Origin: SAR202 cluster bacterium bin16
Lineage (GTDB): Bacteria; Chloroflexota; Dehalococcoidia; Lucifugimonadales; Australimonadaceae
Reading direction: 5' to 3'
NCBI GenBank assembly: GCA_002238425.1
Contig: MPMJ01000008.1
Location: forward strand, 24,493 to 88,492
DNA: 64,000 bases
Shown here: piece by piece, positions 34,864-44,140 of the stretch
Layout: every line of letters begins with the position of its first letter
Position numbering within the stretch: the stretch's first letter is position 1
Program-made: the position numbers and the translations under genes
Notes under the pieces: model-generated
Told to the model about the DNA's origin: nothing
Databases searched by the model: none
What the model saw: only the letters and a program-made list of their open reading frames with translations

Positions 34864-35601
34864 TCAAACGCGCGCCGGCCATTCCCGCAGCAGCCTCCCG
34901 CAGCCGTCGGCGCTCGACGGCAAACGATGGCCGAGCAGCGACGTGATGTGCCAGAACATCGCCGGGTTGCTGGCGACGACGGGCACGCCGAGGTCGGCTT
35001 CCAGCCGCTCGACCGCGAGCAGCGGGTTGAGTGGTGCGCCCTGGAAGTAGATCGCGTCCACGTCCGACGCGCTCTCGAATGCGTCGACGGCCAGGCGGTA
35101 GACCTCGTCCGCGCTCTTGCGCTCCGTGGAGGTGACGTCTTCGCGGCTGGTGTCGGTGCGGTTCGTTTCAGGGACGGTGACGTCCAGCCCCTGGCCGGTG
35201 AGGAACTCGCGCAGCATCGCGTTCAGGCCGTCGTCGAAGGGCGTGAGCAGCAGGATGCGGCTCGCCCTGAACGCTTTGACCGCCGCCGCCCCGGACTCCA
35301 GCGCCGTTGTGGCCGGGATGTTCAGCAGGGAACGCAGCTGCTCCACGTGGCCCGGGTTCTGCACCTGCATCGGCGCGCCCATCAGCGCGATGCCGTCCCA
35401 GCCGTGCTCCGCGACGAGGGCGGTCGTGCGCTCGATGTGCTCGCGCGTCTTGCCCTCCAGGTCGTAGAGCGAGTTCTGCCAGAGGCCGAGGGGGATGATC
35501 TGCACGTCGGCCTGTTCCGGCACGAGGCGCAGGAAGTCGTCGTAGTGGGCGCCGTGACCGCGTGAGTTCGCACTGAGGAATCCGAGACTGACCGTGGCCA
35601 C
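34864..35601 (-). CDS. Asp/Glu racemase-fold protein (maleate isomerase/arylmalonate decarboxylase-like) without catalytic cysteines
   Basis: 245 residues from GTG 35601, fixed by GGAGG 6 nt upstream; the longer frame is spurious and runs into the tRNA. Typical fold markers are VSLGFLSANSRG, DGIALMGAPMQVQNPGHVEQL, LNIPATTALESGAAAVKAF and AIYFQGAPLNPLLAVERLEADLGVPVVASNPA (each quoted in part). At both places where racemases and isomerases have the catalytic Cys (xCN / GCT), this protein has GAP. The only Cys is near the C-terminus (DGCGRLL). It probably binds a dicarboxylate but does not use the two-cysteine mechanism. Confidence 0.78.
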   Translation of the reverse strand: MATVSLGFLSANSRGHGAHYDDFLRLVPEQADVQIIPLGLWQNSLYDLEGKTREHIERTTALVAEHGWDGIALMGAPMQVQNPGHVEQLRSLLNIPATTALESGAAAVKAFRASRILLLTPFDDGLNAMLREFLTGQGLDVTVPETNRTDTSREDVTSTERKSADEVYRLAVDAFESASDVDAIYFQGAPLNPLLAVERLEADLGVPVVASNPAMFWHITSLLGHRLPSSADGCGRLLREWPARV

Positions 35602-35664
35602 GTTACGCCTCCTTGCACAAGCCTGGGTGAGGACGAGGGGGACGCCGGATGAAGGGCGTTGGAC

Positions 35665-35741
<77 letters not shown>

Positions 35742-35795
35742 ACGTCCTTCAAGGGTAGGGGACAGCGCGTCACCCGTCAACGCGCGGAGGCCTGC

Positions 35796-38700
35796 CTACT
35801 CCGTAACATCCGTCACGGTGATGGTGACAGTGGCCGTGTCCCTCAGCCCGTTCACGTCGCGCGTCTCGACGGTCAACGTGTATGACGTGGTCGTCTCGTA
35901 GTCCAACGTCTTCATAAGCCAGAGGTCGCCCCTGTTCAGGTCGATGGCGAACATCCCTGCGCCGTTCCCCGCCGTGATGTGGAATGTAACCGCCTCGCTC
36001 GCTTCAGGGTCCACCGCGTCCAACAAGCCGACGCGTGTCCACACCCCGGCATCCTCCGCGATGGAGAACGTGTAGCTGGACACCGACGGCACGACGATGA
36101 CGACCGTGGCCATGTCCGTCAGCCCACTATTGTCCCGCGCCTCCACCGTCAGCGTATGCAGGGAGGCCGCCCCGCTGGACGGCGCCTTTGCGAGCTGGAT
36201 GTCGCCGAAGTTGAGGTCGATGGTAAACGTCCCTCCGTCGTTTCCCGCAATGACGTGGTACGTGACCGAGTCGCCCGCGTCCTGGTCTGCCGCGGTCACG
36301 AGGCCGACGCGTGTCCCGACTGGCGTGTTCTGCGCGGCCGAGAACACGTAGCGGGACCGCGGGAAGGCGGCGCGTGCATGCACCCCTCCGTGACCGTGTA
36401 CGAAGCGCTGTCGGAGGGCATGCCCCACTCGGCGAGGTACGCCGTGCCGTCGCCGCGCGCACGCACGCGGAACTCGAGTGTGGTCCCACAGAGGGTGGAG
36501 CCGGGCGGCGTGAATGCCGTGCTCAGGCTCGTTATGTCCTCCACGTTCGTCCATGCGTCCGGTGACTGAGCCGCGCGGTGCTGCACGCGGTACAGGTCCA
36601 CCCCTGCCACTGCGGACCAGGCGATCCCTATCTCCGCGTCAGCGTTGTCCGCCACGGTGACCATGTCCGTCGCCGGAGGTATCTCGTCACAGTAGCTGAG
36701 ATTAAGCGTGCTCAGGTCGTTGTTCGCAACATCCCGCAGCCCCGGTGGCAGGCATATCGTGAAGGAGTTCCCCGCCAGCCGCAGGAACGTCAGGCTGTCC
36801 AGGCCGTCCAACTCCTGAGGCAGCATGCCGGTCAGGCTGTTGCCGTTCAGTGTCAGGTGCGTCAGCGCCGACAGCAGTCCAAGCGACGGTGGAACGCGCC
36901 CGGTGAGGCTCCGTGACGGCAGTTGTAGCTTCGTCACGCGGCCCGGCGTACCGGCGACCGTCACTCCGTCCCAGCTCGTTATCGCCGTGTCCACGCTCCA
37001 GTTCAGCGTTGCCGTTCCCGCTAGGGGGTCCTTCGCCTTCAGAAGCGCATCGCAGTCGAAGGCCAGTTCGCGATTGAGTCCGGCGTTCGGTACGGCGGCT
37101 CCAGTGTCGCAAGCCGACACGGCAGGCGTATCGTTGTCGAGGACGTTCACGAGAGCGCTCGACGTTCCGATCTGGTAAGCGGTACCCGACCGGACTTCCA
37201 CGCGGACCGTGCCGTGCCGCTCATAGGTCGTATCGTCGTCCGTTCGGAGAACGAGGTCAGCCGTGGCGCTTCCGCGGCGGATCGTGACGCTGCGTGGTAG
37301 TTGGGTCGCGCCCTCGATGAAGGAGCCGGTCGTCGCGACGCTCACTCCCACGGTGAGGTCCGCCGCCGGGGCCGGTGCTGCCCTCAGTGTGAAGGCAACG
37401 TTGGTCCCCTCGTTCACGTCGCCACTGCTCTTCCGTGCGATGCTTACTACGGGCAGAGACAACGGCGTCCCTCTTGCACTGGAAGACCACGGGCTGCAGG
37501 GAGGCAGACCACCCACGCCGGCGCAGGCCCGCACCTGCACGTCGTACGAGTTCGCGCTGAGCTGGGCCAGCGTCTTGCTTGCCGTGCCGGTTGTCAAAGA
37601 GGTCACTGTCCATGACGGCGCACTGTCAGGGGCGGACGTGAGCTTGTACCGTATCTGATAGCCGGTGATTGCGGAGCCTGCCGGGGGGGTGCCCCGGGTC
37701 ACCTGGAGCCTTGCGGTCCCCGCCGTGACCGTTGGCCGAGACATCCTGGACGGACAGTCTCCGATGCCTGCCGAAGCGCTCGACGACCACAGGCCCCACT
37801 CGGTCGAATAGGCGGAGCCGTTCCCTCTCGCGCGGACCTTGAACTGGTAGGTTGCTCCGCATTCGCCCGTGCTGAACGGCGTTATGGCGACGTGCGTTCC
37901 GGTAGCCGTGTCCTTGGTCCATGGGCTGGAGGAATCCTTCCGGTAGGCGAATTCATACTCGGCCGCGCCCGTCACGGCTTCCCAACTCAGCGTGAACGAC
38001 CCATTCGAGTAGGTTGCGGATACGTTCGAAGGCACGGGAGCGCACGCCCGTGCGGTGATGGTCTCGGGCTCCGACCACGCACTCCACCCGTCCAGGTGCT
38101 CTTGGCCGTCCCCGCGGGCGCTCACGCTGAATTCATACTTGCTTCCGCAATCGATGCCCCCGTCGGGCGTTATCGTCGCGCTCGTATCTGCAGTCGTCTC
38201 CGCGTTCCCCCAGCCGGCGTCCGCCGTCTTCCTGTACTTGTACCGGTACTCGGTCACGCCCTCCATGGCGTCCCAACTGAACACGAAAGAGTCCGACGGC
38301 TGGCTGATCCCCAGGGAAGAAGGACTTTCGACCTCAGTGAGTTCGCTGGCTGGCAGCGAGGCGGAGAGTGTGGGCGGCGTGGGCGCTGGAGTCGGGGTTG
38401 AGGTGGGGGCCAGCGTTGGAGTCGGGGTCGGTGTCGCAGTCGGTGTGGGCGCTGGAGTCGGCGTTGAAGTGGGGGTCGGCGTTGGGGTCGGGGTCTGTGT
38501 CGGAGTCGGCGTTGAAGTGGGGGCCGGCGTTGGAGTCGGGGTCTGTGTCTGTGTCGGAGTCGGCGTGGGTGCTGGAGTCGGCGTTGAAGTAGGGGCCGGC
38601 GTTGGCGTTGCAATGGTGAGCGATGCCTTCGTCTCCGAACGTGCCGCGTTTCCAGTGCCTGCATCCCTGATGGTGAAGCTTATGGAGTCGCTGTCCGAGT

Positions 38701-39067
38701 TCTCGTGGTCTGTAGCGCTTACCGTTACCGTCCCCGCGCCGTTCACGCGCACGTTCACGGATCGCAGGCCGTCGAAGTTCGGTCCACCAAGCCATGTGCC
38801 GGTAACTTCCACTCCTCCAGTGCTTGAAACATCCCACGAGCCGGCCGCGCCTCTCTCCATATCACACGTGATGACGTGGTTTGAGCCGGGCCGGACCTCC
38901 CCGCCTCCGTTGCACGCGACGGAGAAGGAGTCATGACTCTCGGCGCTGCCCGAAGTCCTCTGGGGAACGAACTGCAGCACGAGCAATACGGTGAGCGCGG
39001 CCACCCCCACCGATATCGCCGTTCTGAGCAGCACTCCGGGCTGCCAGTCTCTCAGGCGAGCGTACAT
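35796..39067 (-). CDS. Large modular surface protein (Thr-Pro linker, FN3, Calx-beta, LRR, cadherin repeats), one frameshift
   Basis: About 1090 residues if the frameshift near 36360 is repaired. N-terminal membrane anchor (VLLRTAISVGVAALTVLLVL), an Ig-like domain, a roughly 80-residue Thr/Pro linker, three FN3 repeats sharing a TEYRYKYRKT / AEYEFAYRKD pattern, a Calx-beta-like module with SGDVNEGTNVAFTLRA, a short LRR stretch LTHLTLNGNSLTGMLPQEL, another FN3, then two cadherin-like repeats (VFSAAQNTPVGTRVG and FSIAEDAGVWTRVG). The frame changes by one base between CMHAPPS and FPRSRYVF. Start is uncertain: ATG 39067, or TTG 39103. Likely an outward-facing adhesin or matrix protein. Confidence 0.8.
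38376..38617 (-). repeat. Thr-Pro linker coding repeat
   Basis: Imperfect tandem DNA repeat of GTCGGGGT / GTCGGCGTT units encoding (T-P)n with A, S and Q. A candidate site for length variation between strains. Confidence 0.85.
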
Positions 39068-39157
39068 CCCTGTCAGGCTAGTGTCAGGCGTGGAGGGATA
39101 CAACGCGATAAGGTTGCCAACTGTTCACTCTCAGAGCATGGAGGTGCGTGCAGGTTC

Positions 39158-39163
39158 TATAAT
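39158..39163 (+). promoter_or_regulatory. Candidate -10 box (TATAAT) for the MaoC-plsX-fabG cluster
   Basis: TATAAT 41 nt before ATG 39205. This looks like the first promoter of the run from 39205 to 43046. Confidence 0.5.
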
Positions 39164-39204
39164 CCCCCCGCCGCGCTCGGCGCGGCCTGGAAAGCACGAA
39201 CAAC

Positions 39205-39600
39205 ATGGACCTCAACACGCTCGAATCCGGCTACGCACTGGTCGACCGGGAGATAGTCATCACCTCGGCGATGGTCGGCGCCTACGTCCGCGCCGTGGGC
39301 GACGGCAACACGCTCTACGCCGAGGAAGGGCTGGCGCCGCCGATGGCGGTGGCGGCGCTGGTGATGGCCGAGGCGATGGACGCCGTGAGCCTGCCCGCAG
39401 GTACCGTGCACACCGGACAGGAGTTGACGTTCTCCCGTCCTGTCGCGATGGGAGCGACGGTGCGCTGCTCGGCGACCGTCGCGGCGAACAGCGTGCGGCG
39501 CGGGACGCGCTTCCTGACGCTCGACCTGTGCGGCAATCTCGAAGGCGAGGCGGCGGTGGAGGGCAGGGCGGCGCTCGCGCTCCCGGAGGCGGACGGATGA
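39205..39600 (+). CDS. MaoC-like N-terminal dehydratase subunit (HadA/HadC type)
   Basis: 131 residues of single hot-dog fold in the FAS1-like N-terminal dehydratase group: DREIVITSAMVGAYVRAVGDGN at the start (in part VGAYVRAVGDGN), VHTGQELTFSRPVAMGATVR in the middle. It lacks the D-x-N-P-x-H hydratase motif, which the next gene has, so it is likely the non-catalytic half of a heterodimer. ATGA overlap with the next gene. Confidence 0.82.
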   Translation: MDLNTLESGYALVDREIVITSAMVGAYVRAVGDGNTLYAEEGLAPPMAVAALVMAEAMDAVSLPAGTVHTGQELTFSRPVAMGATVRCSATVAANSVRRGTRFLTLDLCGNLEGEAAVEGRAALALPEADG

Positions 39601-39989
39601 GCGTCGCGCCGGAGACCCTGCAGCCGGTGGAGCGCCGCATAACACAGGAGCAGTTGGTACAGTATGCGGACGCCAGCGGCGACCACAACCCGCTGCACCT
39701 GGACGAGGAGTTCGCGCGCGACACACCCTACGGCAGAACCATCGCGCACGGTATGCTCGTGCTGGCGCTGGTGTCGGAACTGATGACACACTCGTTCGGC
39801 GAGGCATGGCTGCGCGGCGGGAGGCTCAAGACGCGCTTCCGAGCGCCGGTCTTCCCGGGCGATACGGTCCGCGCGATCGGAATGCTGAAGACATCGGACG
39901 AAGGCAGCGCGACGTACGAGGTGACTGTCGCGAACCAGGACGGCGAGAACGTGATTACAGGCGATGCTTCGGTGACGCTGAACGCCTGA
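39597..39989 (+). CDS. MaoC-family (R)-specific dehydratase/hydratase subunit (HadB type)
   Basis: 130 residues. Hydratase 2 motif DHNPLHLDEEFARDTPYGRTIAHGML with the catalytic Asp and His. C-terminal strand FPGDTVRAIGML. Start ATG 39597 overlaps the previous stop. Together with 39205-39600 it resembles mycobacterial HadAB/HadBC, the (3R)-hydroxyacyl-ACP dehydratase, and it precedes plsX and fabG, so a fatty-acid-elongation role instead of FabZ is plausible. Confidence 0.85.
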   Translation: MSVAPETLQPVERRITQEQLVQYADASGDHNPLHLDEEFARDTPYGRTIAHGMLVLALVSELMTHSFGEAWLRGGRLKTRFRAPVFPGDTVRAIGMLKTSDEGSATYEVTVANQDGENVITGDASVTLNA

Positions 39990-40007
39990 CCGGCGGAGGA
40001 ACAGAAT

Positions 40008-41009
40008 TTGGCGAAGTACACGATCGCATTGGACGCGATGGGCGGCGACCTCGCACCCGCGGTGCCGGTGGAGGCCGCGGTCATCGCGGCGCGAGAATAC
40101 GACGCTGCCGTGGCCCTCGTGGGAGATGAGGCGGCGGTCTCGGCGGAACTCGCGAAGCATGATGCGGGCAACCTTGCCGTGCAGGTCGTGCCGTCCGAGG
40201 GCGTCGTCTCCGAGGACGAGGCCCCTGCGCGTGCGCTGCTGAGCAAGCCGCGGGCGTCGATCGCCGTGGCCGTGGGGATGGTGAAGGTGGGGCAGGCGCA
40301 CGCGGCTATCAGCATGGGCTCGACGGGCGGAACGATGGCCGCAGCCGTCCTTGCGCTGGGGATGTTTCCGGGGTTGGAGCGTCCGACGCTCGGCGGGCCG
40401 TTCATCGGACTCGCACCGGAGACGACGATCATCGACCTCGGCGCGAATGTGGACTGCAAGCCTGCGCAGATGCTCAGCTTCGGCGCGCTCGGCGCGTCGT
40501 TCGAACGCGTCTACCATGGCAAGGAGTCGCCGCGCGTGGGCCTGCTGAGCGTCGGCTCAGAGGATGGGAAGGGGAACAAGCAGGTGCAGGAGGCGTTCCC
40601 GCTCTTCCGGGCGAGCGGCCTCAACTTCGTGGGCAACGTCGAGGGACACGAGATATTCGCGGACAAGGCGGACGTGCTCGTGTGCGACGGGTTCGTGGGG
40701 AACGTGCTGCTGAAGTACACGGAGGGGCTGGCCGCTGCTGCGGGGCGTTATCTCGCATCCCGGCTGGGGTCGGACAGCCCGGCGGTGCAGGCGATAGCGG
40801 GCCTGGCGTCGGCGGCGGAAGGGGGAGGCGGGCCGCTGTTCGGCGTGAACGGCGTTGTCATCGCAGGACACGGACGCTCGAGCGCGCAGAGCATCGCACG
40901 CTCTGTTGGGCTGGCGTGCTTTGCGCTCGACCGCAACCTGATAGAGACGATGCGTGACGACCTCGCGCAGGCGCTCGTTCGCGCGGAGGTCGGCAGTGAG
41001 CAGGCTTAG
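40008..41009 (+). CDS. plsX: Phosphate acyltransferase PlsX
   Basis: Acyl-ACP to acyl-phosphate for phospholipid synthesis. 333 residues. IALDAMGGDLAP N-terminus, MGSTGGTMAAAVLALG, PTLGGPFIGLAPETTIIDLGANVDCKP (in part IIDLGANVDCKP), VGLLSVGSEDGKGNKQVQEAF, NFVGNVEGHEIF and DVLVCDGFVGNVLLK are all typical. TTG start with GGAGGA 7 nt upstream. Overlaps fabG by 14 nt. Confidence 0.95.
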   Translation: MAKYTIALDAMGGDLAPAVPVEAAVIAAREYDAAVALVGDEAAVSAELAKHDAGNLAVQVVPSEGVVSEDEAPARALLSKPRASIAVAVGMVKVGQAHAAISMGSTGGTMAAAVLALGMFPGLERPTLGGPFIGLAPETTIIDLGANVDCKPAQMLSFGALGASFERVYHGKESPRVGLLSVGSEDGKGNKQVQEAFPLFRASGLNFVGNVEGHEIFADKADVLVCDGFVGNVLLKYTEGLAAAAGRYLASRLGSDSPAVQAIAGLASAAEGGGGPLFGVNGVVIAGHGRSSAQSIARSVGLACFALDRNLIETMRDDLAQALVRAEVGSEQA

Positions 41010-41742
41010 CGGTCAGCGCGCGCTGGTCACCGGCGCGAGCAGGGGCATCGGCCGCGCCGTCGCGCTGCGGCTCGCCTCGGAAGGGGCGAGCGTCGCGCTG
41101 AACTACAACTCCGGCCAGCAAGAGGCGGAGGCTGTCGCAGCGGAGATCGCGGCGGCGGGCGGGAGCGCGGTAACGCTGCAGGGCAACGTCGCGGACGCAA
41201 CACAGGCCGAGGCGCTCGTGGACGCTGCTGCGGGAGCGCTCGGCGGACTGGACATCCTCGTGAACAACGCTGGCATCACCCGCGACAACCTGCTCATGCG
41301 TCTCTCCGAGGACGACTGGGATGCGGTTATCGACACGAACCTGAAGGGCGCTTTCCTGTGCACGAAGGCGGCTATCCGCCCCATGCTGCGCCAGCGCTCA
41401 GGACGCATCGTCAATATGTCGTCGGTCGTGGCGATCACGGGCAACCCCGGGCAGGCGAACTACACTGCGGCCAAGGCGGGGCTCATCGGCTTCACGCGGA
41501 CGGTCGCGCGTGAAGTGGCGTCGCGCGGCATCACGGTGAACGCCATCGCGCCGGGCTTCATCGCCACGCAGATGGTCGATTCGATTCCGGAGGACCTGCA
41601 GGCGCAGATACGCGAGCGCATACCGCTGGGAGCGTTCGGCACGCCGGAGGACGTGGCGGGCTGCGTCGCGTTCCTCGTCAGTGCGGACGCCGCATACATC
41701 ACGGGCCAGGTGCTCAGCATAGACGGAGGTTTGGGGCTGTAA
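40996..41742 (+). CDS. fabG: 3-oxoacyl-[acyl-carrier-protein] reductase FabG
   Basis: NADPH-dependent ketoreduction in fatty-acid elongation. 248 residues; SDR fold. Cofactor TGASRGIGRAV, NNAG in ILVNNAGITRDNL, catalytic Ser-Tyr-Lys as SSVVAITGN and YTAAKAGL, C-terminal ITGQVLSIDGG. GTG start 40996 with GGAGG upstream, inside the plsX end; an earlier start would add a non-family tail. Confidence 0.94.
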   Translation: MSRLSGQRALVTGASRGIGRAVALRLASEGASVALNYNSGQQEAEAVAAEIAAAGGSAVTLQGNVADATQAEALVDAAAGALGGLDILVNNAGITRDNLLMRLSEDDWDAVIDTNLKGAFLCTKAAIRPMLRQRSGRIVNMSSVVAITGNPGQANYTAAKAGLIGFTRTVAREVASRGITVNAIAPGFIATQMVDSIPEDLQAQIRERIPLGAFGTPEDVAGCVAFLVSADAAYITGQVLSIDGGLGL

Positions 41743-42503
41743 TGACAGACTGGCCGGAAGAACACGAAGGTCCGGGGCACAAGATACTCGTTATCGTTGC
41801 GCACCCGGATGACGCCGAGTTCATGTGTGCCGCGAGCGTCGCTCGCTGGACGTCGGAGGGCAAGGAGGTCGTCTACGCGCTCGTTACGTCCGGCGACAAG
41901 GGCACGTCCGATCCCACCGTCGTGCCGTCGGAGCTTGCGACGTTGCGCGAAGAGGAGCAGCGGGAGGTGTGCCGCATCCTCGGAGTGAAGAAGGTGGAGT
42001 TCCTGCGCTACGAGGACGGCATGGTGCAGAACACGCTCGAGTTGCGGAAGGACATCGTCCGGCTCATCCGCAAGCACAAGCCGAGCGCGGTGATCACGCA
42101 GAATCCCATGGTTCGGTGGTCAGGCCACTACATCAACCACCCCGACCACCGGAACACAGGCGATGCGACGCTCGACGCGGTGTTCCCGTCGGCCCGCGAC
42201 GTGCACATGTTCCCGGAGCTCGCGCTCAACGAGGGACTCGAAGCGCACATCGTTGAGCACGTCTACCTTGGCGCACGCGACGACATCGCAGACGTGTACT
42301 TCGACGTTTCGGACACGGTGGAGACGAAGATCCGCGCGCTGAAAGCGCACGCCAGCCAGATGCGGTTCACTCCTGCCAACGGCACGGAGCCGTCGAAGGA
42401 AGAGCAGGAGTTCGGCGAGCGGCTTGCTGGCTGGCTGAAGGACCGCGGATCGCAGAAGGGCATCCCTTACGCTGAGTCGTTCAAGTACTTCTACCTGGGG
42501 TAG
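41742..42503 (+). CDS. PIG-L/LmbE family deacetylase
   Basis: 253 residues. Zn motif HPDDAEFMCAASVARW with an alanine before the Glu (HPDDAE rather than HPDDE), TSGDKGTSDP, and the third Zn histidine in HYINHPDHRNTGDATLD. Family members de-N-acetylate GlcNAc-linked lipids or thiols (MshB/BshB). The stop of fabG and this ATG share TAATG. Substrate not readable. Confidence 0.87.
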   Translation: MTDWPEEHEGPGHKILVIVAHPDDAEFMCAASVARWTSEGKEVVYALVTSGDKGTSDPTVVPSELATLREEEQREVCRILGVKKVEFLRYEDGMVQNTLELRKDIVRLIRKHKPSAVITQNPMVRWSGHYINHPDHRNTGDATLDAVFPSARDVHMFPELALNEGLEAHIVEHVYLGARDDIADVYFDVSDTVETKIRALKAHASQMRFTPANGTEPSKEEQEFGERLAGWLKDRGSQKGIPYAESFKYFYLG

Positions 42504-42512
42504 GAGAGCTAC

Positions 42513-43046
42513 ATGAGCAAGAGCGCCCCGGGTTACAACCGCATCTCGCAGTTGACGCACTGGGCGAGTGCGCTGTTGATCCTGGGTATGCTGGGCATGG
42601 GGCTGGCGATGACGCGGATCGGCGAGGGCGAGGCGCAGGAGGTGTTGTACAACGCGCACGTGGGCGCCGGCCTCGTGACACTTGCGTTAACCGCGGTCCG
42701 CCTTGTGGCGCTCGTCGTGCACCGATGGCCTTCACCGCCCCCCGGGCTGTCGCCGGCGAACGAGCGGGCGTTCATCGGGACGCACATTCTGCTCTACACG
42801 TTGCTCATCGCGCTGCTGGCGAGCGGAATCGGGACACTGGTGTTGAGTGGGCTTTCGCTCGTTCCCGGCAGTATCGTCCCTGCCGACGTAGAGAACGTGC
42901 CAGCGCGCATGGCGCACGACCTGCTCTCCAAAGTCTTCATCGCACTGCTGCTGGTCCACGTTGCCGGAGTCCTTCGCTATCAGGTGGGGAAGGGCGACAC
43001 ACTGGGCCGGATGGGCGTGCCCTGGTTCAGCCGCTCCCATGAATGA
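42513..43046 (+). CDS. Cytochrome b561-type membrane protein
   Basis: 177 residues with four membrane helices and the di-heme histidines: HWASALLILGMLGMGLAM (helix 1), AHVGAGLVTLALTAVRLVALVVHRW (helix 2), IGTHILLYTLLIALLASGIG (helix 3, in part) and VFIALLLVHVAGVLRYQV (helix 4). Transfers electrons across the membrane, as in CybB. Follows the deacetylase by 9 nt. Confidence 0.85.
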   Translation: MSKSAPGYNRISQLTHWASALLILGMLGMGLAMTRIGEGEAQEVLYNAHVGAGLVTLALTAVRLVALVVHRWPSPPPGLSPANERAFIGTHILLYTLLIALLASGIGTLVLSGLSLVPGSIVPADVENVPARMAHDLLSKVFIALLLVHVAGVLRYQVGKGDTLGRMGVPWFSRSHE

Positions 43047-43079
43047 AAATCATTCATGCGGTGAATAGATCTCATTCAC
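43039..43079. terminator. Two short palindromes between convergent cytochrome b561 and ygfZ genes
   Basis: ATGAATG-AAAAT-CATTCAT (43039-43057) and GTGAAT-AGATCTC-ATTCAC (43061-43079). They cover the cytochrome stop and the convergent gap. Most likely a bidirectional terminator. A Fur-like operator reading of the first was considered and is weaker, because no promoter is here. Confidence 0.4.
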
Positions 43080-43128
43080 GGCGTGAATAATCTACACGCA
43101 GCACATGCCGACCCTGCGCGGAACTGCC

Positions 43129-44088
43129 CTACGCCTCCACCGGCTCCGTTGCCAGCGCGTAGGCAGGCTCCGACAGCGTGATGGCACCACCGCTTGCGTT
43201 GTGCAGAGACGACGCTGCGTGCTTCGCCGCAACGAGCGCCAGCCCAATCGTGCGGCCATCGCCGGTGTCGAATGCGGACGTGACGACGCCCGCTTGTGAG
43301 CCGTCCTCCTCCTGCAGAGCGTCGCCTGGCACGGCGGGGGCACCGGACGTGAACGACATGAGCAGCCGCTGCACCTTGCGGTACGTCTGGAGCCGGGCGA
43401 TGACCTCCTGCCCCGTGTAGCAGCCCTTGTCGTCGCTGATGGAGCCGAGCAGCCGCGCCTCCAGCGGGTTGTTGAACGCCCCGAACTCTGTGCCATAGGC
43501 GGGCACGCCCTGCGCGATGCGGTATGCCTCGAACGTCTCCGCGTCGACTTCCTGAGCTCTGGCGCTCAGGGCCGTTTTCACGCGCTCAGCGTCGGCGAGC
43601 GGCAGCAGAACGTCGTAGGCCGGGTGCGCCCCGAACGGTGAGGCGACGGTCACTGTGCCGTCCTGCGAGAACACCCCGTCGAGCGATGGAACGGGTAGAC
43701 CTGCGCTCGCGAGAGCATCCGCAGCCAGCGGTCCAAGGACGGTGAGATGCGCTGTGTCACTGCTCTCGTCAACGACGGTGATGTCCTCGCCGAAGGTATA
43801 GAGGTCGATCCAGTCGGCGACGTCCTCTGCTCTGCCAGGGCTGGTGAAGCACCACATACCGCCGTCCAACGCTGCGAGGCGCAGGTGGTCGATCACACGG
43901 GCGTCGCCGTTCGTCAGAACAGTCGAGCGCGCCGTGCCCTCAGGCAGCGTCTCGAGTTGGTTGGTCGTGAGGCGGTTTAGGAGGTCGAGGGCGTCTGGGC
44001 CCGTGATCCACAGCCGGCCACAATCGCTGCGGTCGGCGAAGCCGGCGCGTTCCGTGAGTGCGGCGAGGGCTACAGCATCGATGCTCAT
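43129..44088 (-). CDS. ygfZ: Folate-binding Fe-S assembly protein YgfZ/IBA57-like
   Basis: 319 residues. GcvT-fold protein with the YgfZ signature KGCYTGQEVIARLQ, and RLWITGPDALDLLNRLTTNQ near the N-terminus. Known for help in [4Fe-4S] maturation with A-type proteins. Lies just downstream of an A-type IscA-like gene on the same strand, so the pair mirrors the ISCA-IBA57 partnership. Confidence 0.88.
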   Translation of the reverse strand: MSIDAVALAALTERAGFADRSDCGRLWITGPDALDLLNRLTTNQLETLPEGTARSTVLTNGDARVIDHLRLAALDGGMWCFTSPGRAEDVADWIDLYTFGEDITVVDESSDTAHLTVLGPLAADALASAGLPVPSLDGVFSQDGTVTVASPFGAHPAYDVLLPLADAERVKTALSARAQEVDAETFEAYRIAQGVPAYGTEFGAFNNPLEARLLGSISDDKGCYTGQEVIARLQTYRKVQRLLMSFTSGAPAVPGDALQEEDGSQAGVVTSAFDTGDGRTIGLALVAAKHAASSLHNASGGAITLSEPAYALATEPVEA

Positions 44089-44140
44089 GACGTGAGCATA
44101 ACAGGGCAGGGCAAGAGTGGGCGTATCGGAAGAGGCGAGG

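Noticed and set aside
39004..39103. TTG 39103 as start of the surface protein
   Set aside because: Possible, but ATG 39067 gives the anchor helix directly after a short basic head; neither has a strong ribosome site.
43039..43057. Fur-box-like palindrome near Fe-S genes
   Set aside because: It overlaps a stop codon between convergent genes with no promoter nearby; a terminator is simpler.
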